64,000 bases of DNA, from the NCBI GenBank assembly GCA_035765415.1, contig DASTXR010000057.1:1-64000 (forward strand), in the 5' to 3' direction. This DNA comes from CADEED01 sp035765415 (GTDB taxonomy: Bacteria; Pseudomonadota; Gammaproteobacteria; Steroidobacterales; Steroidobacteraceae). Position 1 is the stretch's first letter, and each line of letters starts with the position of its first letter. Made by a program: the position numbers and the translations under genes. The notes beneath the pieces were generated by a model. That model made no database searches. It saw only the letters and a program-made list of their open reading frames with translations, and was not told the origin of the DNA. Below, piece by piece: positions 15,815-24,292 of the stretch.

Positions 15815-17866
15815 ATGAAATCAACGATTCGCCTGGGCGCCATTGCGCTCGGCCTCAACGCATCTGCCGCGTTCGCCGCCGGCGTCCCCACCGATGATCT
15901 CGCCGAGGTGGTGGTCACCGCGCAGCGTCACAAGCTCATTGGCCACGTGGTGTCCTCGAGCCAGGGCACCGTGACGCGCGCCCAGCTCGAAAACCGGCCC
16001 GTGTTGCGCACGGGCGAGCTCCTGGAGACGGTGCCGGGCCTGGTCGTCACACAACACAGCGGTGACGGCAAGGCCAACCAGTTTTTCCTGCGCGGCTTCA
16101 ATCTCGACCATGGCACGGATCTCGCGACCAGCGTCGACGGCATTCCCGTGAACATGCACACCCATGGCCACGGCCAGGGTTACACCGACATCAATTTCGT
16201 GATCCCCGAGCTGCTCGACCGCATCGAATACAAGAAGGGCACGTATTACGCCGACGAGGGGAATTTCTCGGCGGCCGGCGCGGTGGATCTGCGCTATCGC
16301 TCCACTCTCGACGACAACCTGCTGTCGCTGACCGCCGGCGAGGACTCCTTCGCGCGCGTGTTGTTCGCGGGCTCGGAAAAGCTCGCGGGTGGCGACCTGC
16401 TCTGGGGTGTCGACTACGGCGTCACCGACGGGCCGTGGCAACTCGAAGAAGACCTGCGCCGCGTCAACGCGCTGGTGAAATATTCGCGTGGCGAGGCCGG
16501 TGATGGCTATTCGCTGACGGCATCCGCGTACGACGGCGAGTGGACCGCAACCGACCAGATTCCGGAGCGCGCGGTCGATGCCGGGTTGTTAGACCGTTTC
16601 GGCTTCATCGACCCCACCGACGGCGGCGGGTCGCATCGCTACGCGCTCAACTTCGACATCGCCAAACGCTTCGGGGACTGGGACCTGGAAGCGAATGCCT
16701 ACGCGCTCGACTACCAGCTCGACCTGTTCTCCAACTTCACCTACGGCATCGACACGGCCAATGGCGACCAGTTCGAACAGTTCGACGACCGGCAGGCGTA
16801 CGGCGTTCACGCCGAGGTCCGCCGCGAGAGCAACCTCGGCGCGATGCACGGCCAGCTGCGCCTCGGCGTCGAATCCCGCTTCGACGACATCGGCAAGGTC
16901 GGCCTCTATCTCACCGACGATCGCGCGCGTCTTTCCACGATTCGCGAAGACGCCGTGCATCGCCTGGGGCTGGGCGTGTTCGTCGAGCAGCAGGTGCAGG
17001 CCACCGACTGGTTGCGCGTCATCGCCGGGCTGCGGTTCGACCACGCCGATTTCTCCGTCGACAGCGATCTCGCCGTCAACAGCGGCAGCACCGACGACAA
17101 CATCACGAGCCCGAAGTTGTCACTGGTGTTCGGGCCCTGGGCCGAAACGGAGTTCTTCATCAACGCCGGCCGCGGCTTCCATGAGAACGACGCGCGAGGC
17201 ACCACCATCACCGTCGACCCCGCCGACGGCGTGACCACGGCGCAACGCGTGAATCCGATGGTGCGCGCCAGCGGCGCCGAGGTGGGTGTGCGCACCGCCT
17301 TCCTGCCATACACACAACTCGCGCTCACCGCCTGGGCGCTCGAACTCGACTCCGAACTACTCTACGTCGGCGACGCCGGCGCAACCGAAGCGAACCGCGC
17401 CAGCAAACGCCATGGCGTCGAGCTCGGCGTATATGTGACGCCGCGGGAATGGCTCACGCTCGATGCCGATCTCGCCTGGTCGCACGCACGCTTCGGCGAA
17501 TTCGATCCGGCCGGCGATTTCATCCCCGGCGCGGTGGAAGGTGTGGCTTCGGTCGGTGTCGCCGTCCAGCATCCGGCGGGGTGGTTCGGCGGCGCACGCT
17601 TCCGCCACTTTGGCGCCGCGCCGCTCATCGAGGACGACAGTGTGCGTTCCGATCCCACGACCCTGGTCAATCTCGAAGTGGGTTATCGCCTGAACCGCCG
17701 CTTCGCGGTCTCGCTCGCGGCCTACAACCTGTTCGACTCGGACGACAACGACATCACATATTTCTACGAGAGCCAGTTGCCCGGTGAAGGTGCACCGGTC
17801 GAAGACCGCCATTTCCACCCGGTGGAACCGCGCACTCTGCGCCTGACGGTCGAAACGCGTTGGTAG
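15815..17866 (+). CDS. TonB-dependent outer-membrane receptor
   Basis: About 683 residues: a signal peptide (MKSTIRLGAIALGLNASAAF), a TonB-box-like EVVVTAQR, then a plug domain with VPGLVVTQHSGDGKANQFFL and RGFNLDHGTDLATSVDGIPV, followed by a long beta-barrel ending in an aromatic residue (TRW), the usual outer-membrane terminus. An upstream ATG at 15791 would add eight residues. The plug contains a His-rich loop NMHTHGHGQGYTD that may contact a metal or ligand; the cargo is unknown. It is followed by a secreted esterase-like gene. Confidence 0.93.
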   Translation: MKSTIRLGAIALGLNASAAFAAGVPTDDLAEVVVTAQRHKLIGHVVSSSQGTVTRAQLENRPVLRTGELLETVPGLVVTQHSGDGKANQFFLRGFNLDHGTDLATSVDGIPVNMHTHGHGQGYTDINFVIPELLDRIEYKKGTYYADEGNFSAAGAVDLRYRSTLDDNLLSLTAGEDSFARVLFAGSEKLAGGDLLWGVDYGVTDGPWQLEEDLRRVNALVKYSRGEAGDGYSLTASAYDGEWTATDQIPERAVDAGLLDRFGFIDPTDGGGSHRYALNFDIAKRFGDWDLEANAYALDYQLDLFSNFTYGIDTANGDQFEQFDDRQAYGVHAEVRRESNLGAMHGQLRLGVESRFDDIGKVGLYLTDDRARLSTIREDAVHRLGLGVFVEQQVQATDWLRVIAGLRFDHADFSVDSDLAVNSGSTDDNITSPKLSLVFGPWAETEFFINAGRGFHENDARGTTITVDPADGVTTAQRVNPMVRASGAEVGVRTAFLPYTQLALTAWALELDSELLYVGDAGATEANRASKRHGVELGVYVTPREWLTLDADLAWSHARFGEFDPAGDFIPGAVEGVASVGVAVQHPAGWFGGARFRHFGAAPLIEDDSVRSDPTTLVNLEVGYRLNRRFAVSLAAYNLFDSDDNDITYFYESQLPGEGAPVEDRHFHPVEPRTLRLTVETRW

Positions 17867-17925
17867 TTCTCCTTTACTAATAAGGGTTGTGAGCCCGGGC
17901 CGGCGGATGCGTAGAATCCGCGGCC

Positions 17926-19317
17926 ATGCTTGTTGTGTCTTCGCGTGCCTTGAACCTGGCCGCCGCCCTGGTCGCGGCGTGCCTGCTCGCGCCGTTGTCA
18001 TCCGCGCAGACGCCCGCGCCCGCGAAGCCGGCTACCACGAAGCCGGCCGCCACAAAGCCGGCCACCACGGCGCCGTCCACGACCAGGAAGCCGTCAACCA
18101 AGGGTACTAACACGGGTTCGAAGCCCAAGCCGAAGCCCGGAACCTCCACCACGAAGAAAAAGCCGGCCAAGCCCCTGCCGCCTCCTCCGCCGCCACCGCC
18201 TCCGCCCGTCGAGCTCATCGGCCTCATCGTCATGCCGGCGGACGCCATGCGCGCAGGTCCGCCCGCGGGCCAGTTCGATGGCGAAGGCCGGCGCGCCGCC
18301 GCGGCGCGCTTCGATGCGCAGCCCGTGCAGGGCGTGAGCTCGATCAAACCCGGCACCACGGCCGGCGCGTGGTGGGCGCTGTCGGACAACGGCTTCGGCG
18401 GCAAGTGGAACAGCTCCGACTACCGGCTGTGCATCTATCTATTCGACGTGCGCCCGCGCACCGAGGCCGGCGGCGACTCGCGCAATGCGCTGCAGGCCGT
18501 CATCGAGCTGTCCGATCCGGCAAAGTTCTTCCCGTGGCGGCTGGCGGACGAGAACTCGCCGGAACGCCTGCTCACCGGCATCGACGCCGACCCGGAGTCG
18601 CTGGTGACCATGCCCGACGACTCGTTCTGGATCGGCGACGAGTTCGGTCCGTGGCTGCTGCATTTCTCCGCCGACGGCGAGTTGTTAGCCCCGCCCGTGG
18701 AGCTGCCGGACAACGTGCGCTCGGCCGACCATCCGCTGGCCATCTCCCGCACCGACATCCCGCGGCTTCCGCATTCGCGCGGCCTCGAGGCCATGGACCT
18801 CGCCGGCGACAACCGGACGCTGGTGTCCATCCTCGAAGGCACCGTCGGCGGCGACGCGCCCAATACGCTGCGCGTGCAGCGCTATGACACGGCCGCCGGC
18901 AAATGGACCGGCGCCACTCTTATATATGCGCTCGACCCGGATACCACCTCGGTATCCGACATGTCGCTGGTCGAGGGCAATCGCTTCGTGGTCATCGAAC
19001 GCGACAACCAGCAGGGCGACGCGGCGCGCGCCAAGCGCGTGTATTCCATCGACCTCGATCGCGCGGTGCCCGGGAAGCCGCTGCAGAAGAAGCTGGTCAT
19101 CGATCTGCTGGTGATCGGCAATGCGCGCGCCCTGGCGCTGACGCCGCCGGGCGCTCCGTTCCGCTTTCCGTATCTGACCACCGAGTCCATCCAGGTGCTG
19201 GATCGCCGGCACGTCGTCATCGTCAACGACAACAACTACCCGGCAACGGGTGGCCGTGGCGCCTACGTCAAGGACGCCACCGAGTGGATCTGGCTCGAGC
19301 TCGCCAATCCGTTATAA
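17926..19317 (+). CDS. Exported esterase-like phytase family protein
   Basis: A 463-residue protein with a signal peptide (to about residue 27), then a low-complexity Pro/Ala/Thr/Lys linker with repeated KPA-TT units and ten consecutive prolines. The C-terminal domain of about 390 residues has the segments WWALSDNGFGGKWNS, DADPESLVTMPDDSFWIGDE and NRFVVIERDNQQGD. These match the 'esterase-like activity of phytase' family, a beta-propeller fold. The linker suggests a periplasm- or wall-spanning tether. The substrate is unknown; phosphoesters are the family guess. Confidence 0.8.
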   Translation: MLVVSSRALNLAAALVAACLLAPLSSAQTPAPAKPATTKPAATKPATTAPSTTRKPSTKGTNTGSKPKPKPGTSTTKKKPAKPLPPPPPPPPPPVELIGLIVMPADAMRAGPPAGQFDGEGRRAAAARFDAQPVQGVSSIKPGTTAGAWWALSDNGFGGKWNSSDYRLCIYLFDVRPRTEAGGDSRNALQAVIELSDPAKFFPWRLADENSPERLLTGIDADPESLVTMPDDSFWIGDEFGPWLLHFSADGELLAPPVELPDNVRSADHPLAISRTDIPRLPHSRGLEAMDLAGDNRTLVSILEGTVGGDAPNTLRVQRYDTAAGKWTGATLIYALDPDTTSVSDMSLVEGNRFVVIERDNQQGDAARAKRVYSIDLDRAVPGKPLQKKLVIDLLVIGNARALALTPPGAPFRFPYLTTESIQVLDRRHVVIVNDNNYPATGGRGAYVKDATEWIWLELANPL

Positions 19318-19326
19318 GTTGGCGCT

Positions 19327-21138
19327 GTGACATTGATCGCTCTCAAGGACGCGGAACTCGCGTTCGGCCTCCATCCTCTGCTCGACGGCGCGTCGATTGC
19401 CATCCAGGCCGGCGATCGCGTCGGGCTCATCGGCCGCAACGGCACGGGCAAGTCGTCATTGCTGAATGCATTGATCGGCAGGGTGCCGCTCGATGCCGGC
19501 GAAGTGCAGCGACGGCCGGGGTTGAGCATTGCCAGCGTGGAACAGGAGCCGGTGCTGCCACCCGCGGACACCTTGCGCGAGTCGCTGGTGCTGCGCGGCG
19601 ACTTCGCCGGCATGCACGACGATCGCGCGCAATGGGCGCGCGAAGCGCGGCTCAACGAATTCCTGCAGCGGTTCTCGGTGAACCCCGATGCCGCGCCCGC
19701 GTCGGTCTCCGGCGGGGAACGCAAACGCGCCGCGCTCGCGCTGGCTTTCGCCATGGCCCCGGACCTGATGCTGCTCGACGAGCCCACCAACCATCTGGAC
19801 GTCGACGGCATCGAGACGCTCGAAGAACTGCTGCAGCGGAACGTCACCTGCATCGTCATCACGCACGACCGGCGCTTCCTCGACCAGGTGGCGAACTCCA
19901 TCGCCGAGCTCGATCGCGGCATCCTGCGCACCTTCCCCGGGAACTACTCGGTGTACGAGGAGCGAAAGGCGGAGATCAACGTCGCCGAAGATCTCGCCCA
20001 CCGGCGCTTCGAGAAGTTCTGGGCCCAGGAAGAAGTGTGGATCCGCAAAGGTGTCGAGGCGCGGCGCACGCGCAATGAAGGCCGCGTGAAGCGGCTAGAG
20101 CATCTGCGCGAGGAACGGGCGGCGAGGCGCGAGCGCATCGGGCAGATCAAGCTCACCGTGGATACCGGCGAGCGCTCCGGCAAGCTGGTCGCCGAGCTCG
20201 AGAACGTCGGCAAGAGTTATGGCGGCCGGCCGATCCTCGACGACGTCTCGTTGCGCGTGATGCGCGGCGACCGCGTGGGGTTGTTAGGCCCGAACGGCGC
20301 CGGCAAGACCACGATGATCCGCCTGATCGTCGGCACGCTCGAGCCCGACAGCGGCCGCGTGCGGCGCGGCACCAACCTGCAGGTGGCCTACTTCGATCAG
20401 CTGCGCGATCAGCTCGATCCCGAGCGCACGCTGGCGGAAACCGTGAGCCCGGGTTCCGACTGGGTGCAGGTGGGCGAGAACCGCAAGCACATCTCCAGTT
20501 ACCTGCAGGATTTTCTGTTCGACAGCCGCCGCTCCAATGCGCCGATCCGCATGCTCTCCGGCGGCGAGCGCAACCGCCTGCTGCTGGCGCGCCTGTTCGC
20601 ACGGCCGGCGAACATGCTGGTGCTCGACGAGCCCACCAACGACCTCGACATCGACTCGCTCGAACTGCTCGAAACCATGCTGGTCGACTACACGGGCACG
20701 CTGCTGCTGGTCAGCCACGACCGCGCGTTCCTCGACAACGTGGTCACGCAGACCATCGCGTCGGAGGGCGGCGGACGCTGGGGCGAATACGTGGGCGGGT
20801 ACAGCGACTGGCTGCGGCAACGATCCCAGCCGCGCGCGTCCGGCAATACGCGCGCCGCAGCCGCGCCGGCTCCCGCACCGGCGGCTCCCAAGCGCAAGCT
20901 GAGTTTCAAGGAACAGCGCGAGCTCGATTCCCTGCCCGGCGACATCGAGAAGCTGGAGAGCGAGCAGCTCGCGTTGACGCAGAAGATCTGCGAGCCCGAC
21001 TACCACCGCGTCGGGCCTGAGCAGATGCGCATCGACCGCGAGCGTTCGAGCGAGCTGGCGGCGCTCATCGCGCAGCGTATGGAACGCTGGGAAGCGCTCG
21101 AGGCGCTCGCGTTGCAGGTTGCGGGCGGCAAGTCATGA
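19327..21138 (+). CDS. uup: ABC-F family ATPase Uup
   Basis: A 603-residue soluble protein with two ATP-binding cassettes: Walker A motifs GRNGTGKSSLLNAL and GPNGAGKTTMIRLI, signatures VSGGERKR and LSGGERNR, and Walker B motifs LMLLDEPTNHLD and MLVLDEPTNDLD. An arm-like linker lies between the domains and a basic coiled coil of about 90 residues at the C-terminus, as in Uup. ABC-F proteins act on the ribosome or DNA rather than in transport. It starts with GTG and overlaps the next gene as ATGA. It contains a TTG TTA G Leu-Leu pair at 20281. Confidence 0.93.
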   Translation: MTLIALKDAELAFGLHPLLDGASIAIQAGDRVGLIGRNGTGKSSLLNALIGRVPLDAGEVQRRPGLSIASVEQEPVLPPADTLRESLVLRGDFAGMHDDRAQWAREARLNEFLQRFSVNPDAAPASVSGGERKRAALALAFAMAPDLMLLDEPTNHLDVDGIETLEELLQRNVTCIVITHDRRFLDQVANSIAELDRGILRTFPGNYSVYEERKAEINVAEDLAHRRFEKFWAQEEVWIRKGVEARRTRNEGRVKRLEHLREERAARRERIGQIKLTVDTGERSGKLVAELENVGKSYGGRPILDDVSLRVMRGDRVGLLGPNGAGKTTMIRLIVGTLEPDSGRVRRGTNLQVAYFDQLRDQLDPERTLAETVSPGSDWVQVGENRKHISSYLQDFLFDSRRSNAPIRMLSGGERNRLLLARLFARPANMLVLDEPTNDLDIDSLELLETMLVDYTGTLLLVSHDRAFLDNVVTQTIASEGGGRWGEYVGGYSDWLRQRSQPRASGNTRAAAAPAPAPAAPKRKLSFKEQRELDSLPGDIEKLESEQLALTQKICEPDYHRVGPEQMRIDRERSSELAALIAQRMERWEALEALALQVAGGKS

Positions 21139-21392
21139 AGCCCGTCAAACCCCCGGCCATCCGCATCTGGAAGGAAACCGCGCATCGCGGCGGCAAAGGT
21201 GTGAGCGCCATCCACGGCATTCCGCTGCCGGGCCCCGCGCTCGAAGAGATCTGCAGCCAGCTCAAGAAAAAGTGCGGTACCGGTGGCACCGTCAAGAACG
21301 GCGTCATCGAGATCCAGGGCGACCACCGCGACCGGCTGGTGGAGGAGCTCAGGAAGCTCGGCTACAGCGACGTGAAGAAGGCCGGCGGATAA
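21135..21392 (+). CDS. yciH: SUI1/YciH-type translation initiation factor
   Basis: An 85-residue basic protein made almost entirely of the SUI1 domain, with the conserved KKKCGTGGTVKNGVIEIQGD loop. It resembles eIF1 and E. coli YciH, which influence start-site fidelity on the 30S subunit. It overlaps the uup stop as ATGA, so both ribosome-associated proteins are co-translated. It is shorter at the N-terminus than E. coli YciH (about 108 residues). A long inverted repeat begins four bases after the stop. Confidence 0.9.
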   Translation: MKPVKPPAIRIWKETAHRGGKGVSAIHGIPLPGPALEEICSQLKKKCGTGGTVKNGVIEIQGDHRDRLVEELRKLGYSDVKKAGG

Positions 21393-21395
21393 AAG

Positions 21396-21534
21396 ATAGG
21401 TGGTGCCGGATAGGTGGTGCCGGGCACCAAAAGTCGTAGTTGAGGTTGGATTCGCGCCCGACGCTGAAGTTGGCTCAACTACGACTTTTGGTGCCCGGCA
21501 CCACCTATCCCCCACCTATCCCGGCACCACCTAT
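21396..21534. repeat. Gene-end inverted repeat, family A (complete copy)
   Basis: The left arm 21396-21444 and right arm 21474-21534 are complementary over GGTGCCGGGCACCAAAAGTC plus GTAGTTGAG, with extra GATAGGTGGTGCC units in each arm and a 29-base loop. It lies between the convergent SUI1 and DUF502 genes. It supplies the TAG stop of the DUF502 gene (complement of 21531-21533), so it probably terminates both. Confidence 0.9.
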
Positions 21535-22109
21535 CTCCCGCGCACTCCGCCGGTCAGCACGATGCGCATCGCCTGCTCCACCGTGAGGTCGGTTTCGACG
21601 ACGCGGCTGCGCGGCAGGTAGACGGTGTACCCGCCGATCTGGTAGCTCATCGGTAGATAGACGGCGACGAGGTCGTCGCCGCCGCCTATCTGCAGCGTGT
21701 TGGCGTGTTCCTGGGTCACGAAGCCGATGAGCCTGCCGAAGCCGAAGTCGAGCGTGACCACGCGGTCGAGGTCGCCCTTCTTCTTGTCGGTATTCACCAG
21801 CCGGGTCATGTCGCGGATGGCGCTGTACACGGTCTTGACCACCGGCACGCGCAGCAACAGGTCTTCCCCCATGCCGATGATGCGGCGGACCAGGAAGGCA
21901 TTCACCGCGAGGCCCACCACGAACAGGATGAGGAACCCGGTGATCAGGCCCATGCCCGGCCAGTAGTTAGCGTCGTCGACCACCCACTTGATGGGCTTCG
22001 ACAGCAGAGTCTCGGTGGTGACACCCAGCCAGTAGACGAAATAGAGCGTGAGACCGATCGGCAGGATGGTCAGAAGCCCTTTCAGCAGGATGTTTCCGAG
22101 CTGCTTCAT
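21531..22109 (-). CDS. DUF502 family membrane protein
   Basis: A 192-residue protein with two predicted membrane helices (about residues 8-28 and 52-76). The soluble part contains the family motifs VPVVKTVYSAIRDMTRLV, LDFGFGRLIGFVT and VYLPMSYQIGGYTVYLPRSR. The function of DUF502 is unknown. The last codons GGVRGR run into family A repeat DNA, which provides the stop. The neighbouring methyltransferase-like gene ends three bases upstream, so the two are probably co-transcribed. Confidence 0.88.
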   Translation of the reverse strand: MKQLGNILLKGLLTILPIGLTLYFVYWLGVTTETLLSKPIKWVVDDANYWPGMGLITGFLILFVVGLAVNAFLVRRIIGMGEDLLLRVPVVKTVYSAIRDMTRLVNTDKKKGDLDRVVTLDFGFGRLIGFVTQEHANTLQIGGGDDLVAVYLPMSYQIGGYTVYLPRSRVVETDLTVEQAMRIVLTGGVRGR

Positions 22110-22112
22110 CGC

Positions 22113-22964
22113 TTATTTCTTCGGCTTCACGAAACGCAGCGTCATGCGGTCCGACTCTCCGATGGCGTCGTATTTGGCGCGATCGAACGCAGGATCCACC
22201 GGCTTGCCGCCTTCCGAGGACTGGCGCGTCGGCGGCAGTGTCCACACGCCGAACGGATGGTCCTTGGTGTCCTTCGGATTCGCGTTGATCTCGGACTTGC
22301 CGTCGAACTTGAAGCCCGCCCTGGTGGCCGCGTCGATCACTGCCTGCTCGGTGGCGTAGCCCTTGTTCACGGCCGGTTCCTGGCCGGGGTTGCCACGGTG
22401 CTGCTCGACGCCGAGCACACCGCCCGGCTTGAGGCTGTTGTAGATGTTGGCGAGATTCACGTCGACGCGACCCTGGTTCGTCCAGCCATGGAACACGCGC
22501 GCAGCCAGCACGAAGTCGAACTTGTTAGCCGGCAGCGGCGCCGCGTTGGGACCCCAGTTCACGAGATTCACCTTGCCGTAGGTGGCGGTGTCCGCGAACC
22601 TGGCTTCGAAATCCGCGCGCGCCTTGCGCGCGTTCTCGGACATGCCCGGGTCCGCCGTGTCGGACGCCGTGGCGTAGAACTCTCCCTTGTTCGCCTTGGC
22701 GTAGGGCGCAAGTATTTCCGTCCACCAGCCGCCGCCGGGCTGCAATTCCAGGATCGTCATCTTCGGCTTGAGCCCCCAGAACGCGAGCGCGTCGGTGGGA
22801 TGTCTTTCGGCGTCACGCGCCTTGGCTTCCGGCTTGCGCCAGTCGCCGGCAACAGCCTTCTCGATGGCCTGGACATCCTTCTTGTTCGCGGCGGCAATGC
22901 CGACAGTGGTTACGGCGGCGAGCGCGGCGAGCGCCACGCCGGCGGCAATTTTCCTGAGCTTCAT
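22113..22964 (-). CDS. Exported class I methyltransferase-like protein
   Basis: A 283-residue protein with a Sec-type signal peptide (MKLRKIAAGVALAALAAVTT) followed by a Rossmann-like domain: the motif I region TILELQPGGGWWTEILAPY and later FDFVLAARVFHGW and LKPGGVLGVEQH. Exported SAM-type folds of this kind exist, but SAM is not expected in the periplasm, so it may be a non-methyltransferase use of the fold. The start at 22964 is chosen for the signal peptide; the frame is open upstream to 23387 but overlaps the next gene. Confidence 0.82.
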   Translation of the reverse strand: MKLRKIAAGVALAALAAVTTVGIAAANKKDVQAIEKAVAGDWRKPEAKARDAERHPTDALAFWGLKPKMTILELQPGGGWWTEILAPYAKANKGEFYATASDTADPGMSENARKARADFEARFADTATYGKVNLVNWGPNAAPLPANKFDFVLAARVFHGWTNQGRVDVNLANIYNSLKPGGVLGVEQHRGNPGQEPAVNKGYATEQAVIDAATRAGFKFDGKSEINANPKDTKDHPFGVWTLPPTRQSSEGGKPVDPAFDRAKYDAIGESDRMTLRFVKPKK

Positions 22965-23020
22965 GGAGGTTCCCTCTCGATTCGGAATTCGGGGCGGGAA
23001 TCCTACAAGAAAATCGCGCC

Positions 23021-24163
23021 CTACGGCCTGAACCACGCGTTGCCGATCTGGATGTAGATCGCCGTCGTGCCCGAGCTGAACCCGACGTCCATGCCGGCAT
23101 GCATTCCGAACTTGCGCGCCAGCTCGTAGCGAAAGCCCACAGCTCCGCTCACGATGTCGCGCGTGGCCGAGTACACCTGGCGCTCGGTACGCGCGCTGCC
23201 GTAACCCGCCGCGCCCACCAGGCTCCACCGGCCATGCACCTGCCAGCGCGCTTCGGCTTCCACCGAGGCCATTTCGTCGCCCTGGTAACGCATGGCTTCG
23301 ACGCCGCGCAGCTTGATGTAGGGGCGCAGGAAAAATGGCGTGCCGTCGGATGCCCATTGGTAATCCGCCCGCAGGCCCAGCGTCCACCGGTCCGCGAGCG
23401 GCAGCCAGCCCATCACCACCTGCTGGAAACGCTCGAAGTCCTCGCTGGCGCCCAATTCTTCACGCGACGCCAGGTACACGGACTCCGCAAACATGCCGCT
23501 CGTCGGCGTGAACAGGTTGTTGCGGCTGTCGTATTCGAGCACGCCCGCGGGCGCCGAGATCTTCATGTCGATGGAATCCGCCAGCCCGGGAAACTGCGGC
23601 TCGTCGCGCAACTGCGGCTCGACCTGGGAATAGATATAGCGCAGGCCGATGGACCACGGCGACTTCGGCTTCACCTTCCATGCGCCCTGCACCAGCGCCA
23701 GGCTGAAGTCGAGCGAGTAACTCACCGGCTCGTCGAGCGAATCGCTGGCGTCGCCCAGCCCGTAGAAATCGAGATTGATTTCGCCGGTGCCACCGGCGGC
23801 GAGGCTCTGCACGCGATCGTCGAACCAGTGGCTCGAGTCGCCGGCGAATGCGGCCCACGTGCCGTTCTCGGTGGCGATGCCGGCGACGAGCGAGATGTTA
23901 GGCCGCGCAAAACCTTCGTCGCCGGCGGCCTTGCGCGGGCGCAGGAACATGCCGGCAAGGCCACCGCCGTAACCCACGGCCGGCTCGGTGATGACCACCG
24001 GAACGGGCATGAAATTCCGGGGCGTCGCGAGAAACCGGCTGAGATCGATCTGGCCGTCATCGGGGTCGCGGAATCTTGAACCCGCAGCTGGTTCGGCCGC
24101 GGCGCACAACGGGGACCACGCGCAGACAAGTGCGCCCACCACCATCGATGCAGTGAGTTTCAT
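23021..24163 (-). CDS. BamA/TamA-type surface antigen barrel protein
   Basis: A 380-residue protein with a signal peptide (MKLTASMVVGALVCAWSPLC), then GYGGGLAGMFLRP and a series of amphipathic strands including GVLEYDSRNNLFTPTSGMF, the D15/surface-antigen signature, ending with an aromatic-Pro terminus (WFRP). It lacks POTRA domains, so it is a small barrel of the surface antigen (D15) family, function unknown. A start six codons earlier (24181) is possible but the signal peptide fits 24163 better. Confidence 0.82.
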   Translation of the reverse strand: MKLTASMVVGALVCAWSPLCAAAEPAAGSRFRDPDDGQIDLSRFLATPRNFMPVPVVITEPAVGYGGGLAGMFLRPRKAAGDEGFARPNISLVAGIATENGTWAAFAGDSSHWFDDRVQSLAAGGTGEINLDFYGLGDASDSLDEPVSYSLDFSLALVQGAWKVKPKSPWSIGLRYIYSQVEPQLRDEPQFPGLADSIDMKISAPAGVLEYDSRNNLFTPTSGMFAESVYLASREELGASEDFERFQQVVMGWLPLADRWTLGLRADYQWASDGTPFFLRPYIKLRGVEAMRYQGDEMASVEAEARWQVHGRWSLVGAAGYGSARTERQVYSATRDIVSGAVGFRYELARKFGMHAGMDVGFSSGTTAIYIQIGNAWFRP

Positions 24164-24292
24164 GCACGCATGCTGGTGCACGGGGGAAGCGGGCTCAATA
24201 AGCCCATCGACCCACAGACGCGCGGCGCGTGATCGGTTTCGCCGCGGTTTTACGTCTTATGGATCAAGCCACTCGCCGTAACAAGGAGCGTC

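Noticed and set aside
17990..18210. Low-complexity KPA/TT and poly-Pro region as a possible repeat element
   Set aside because: It is in frame and acts as a linker between signal peptide and catalytic domain; no DNA-level repeat outside the gene.
22113..23387. Longer frame for the exported methyltransferase-like protein
   Set aside because: It overlaps the surface-antigen gene and lacks a signal peptide; the start at 22964 is better.
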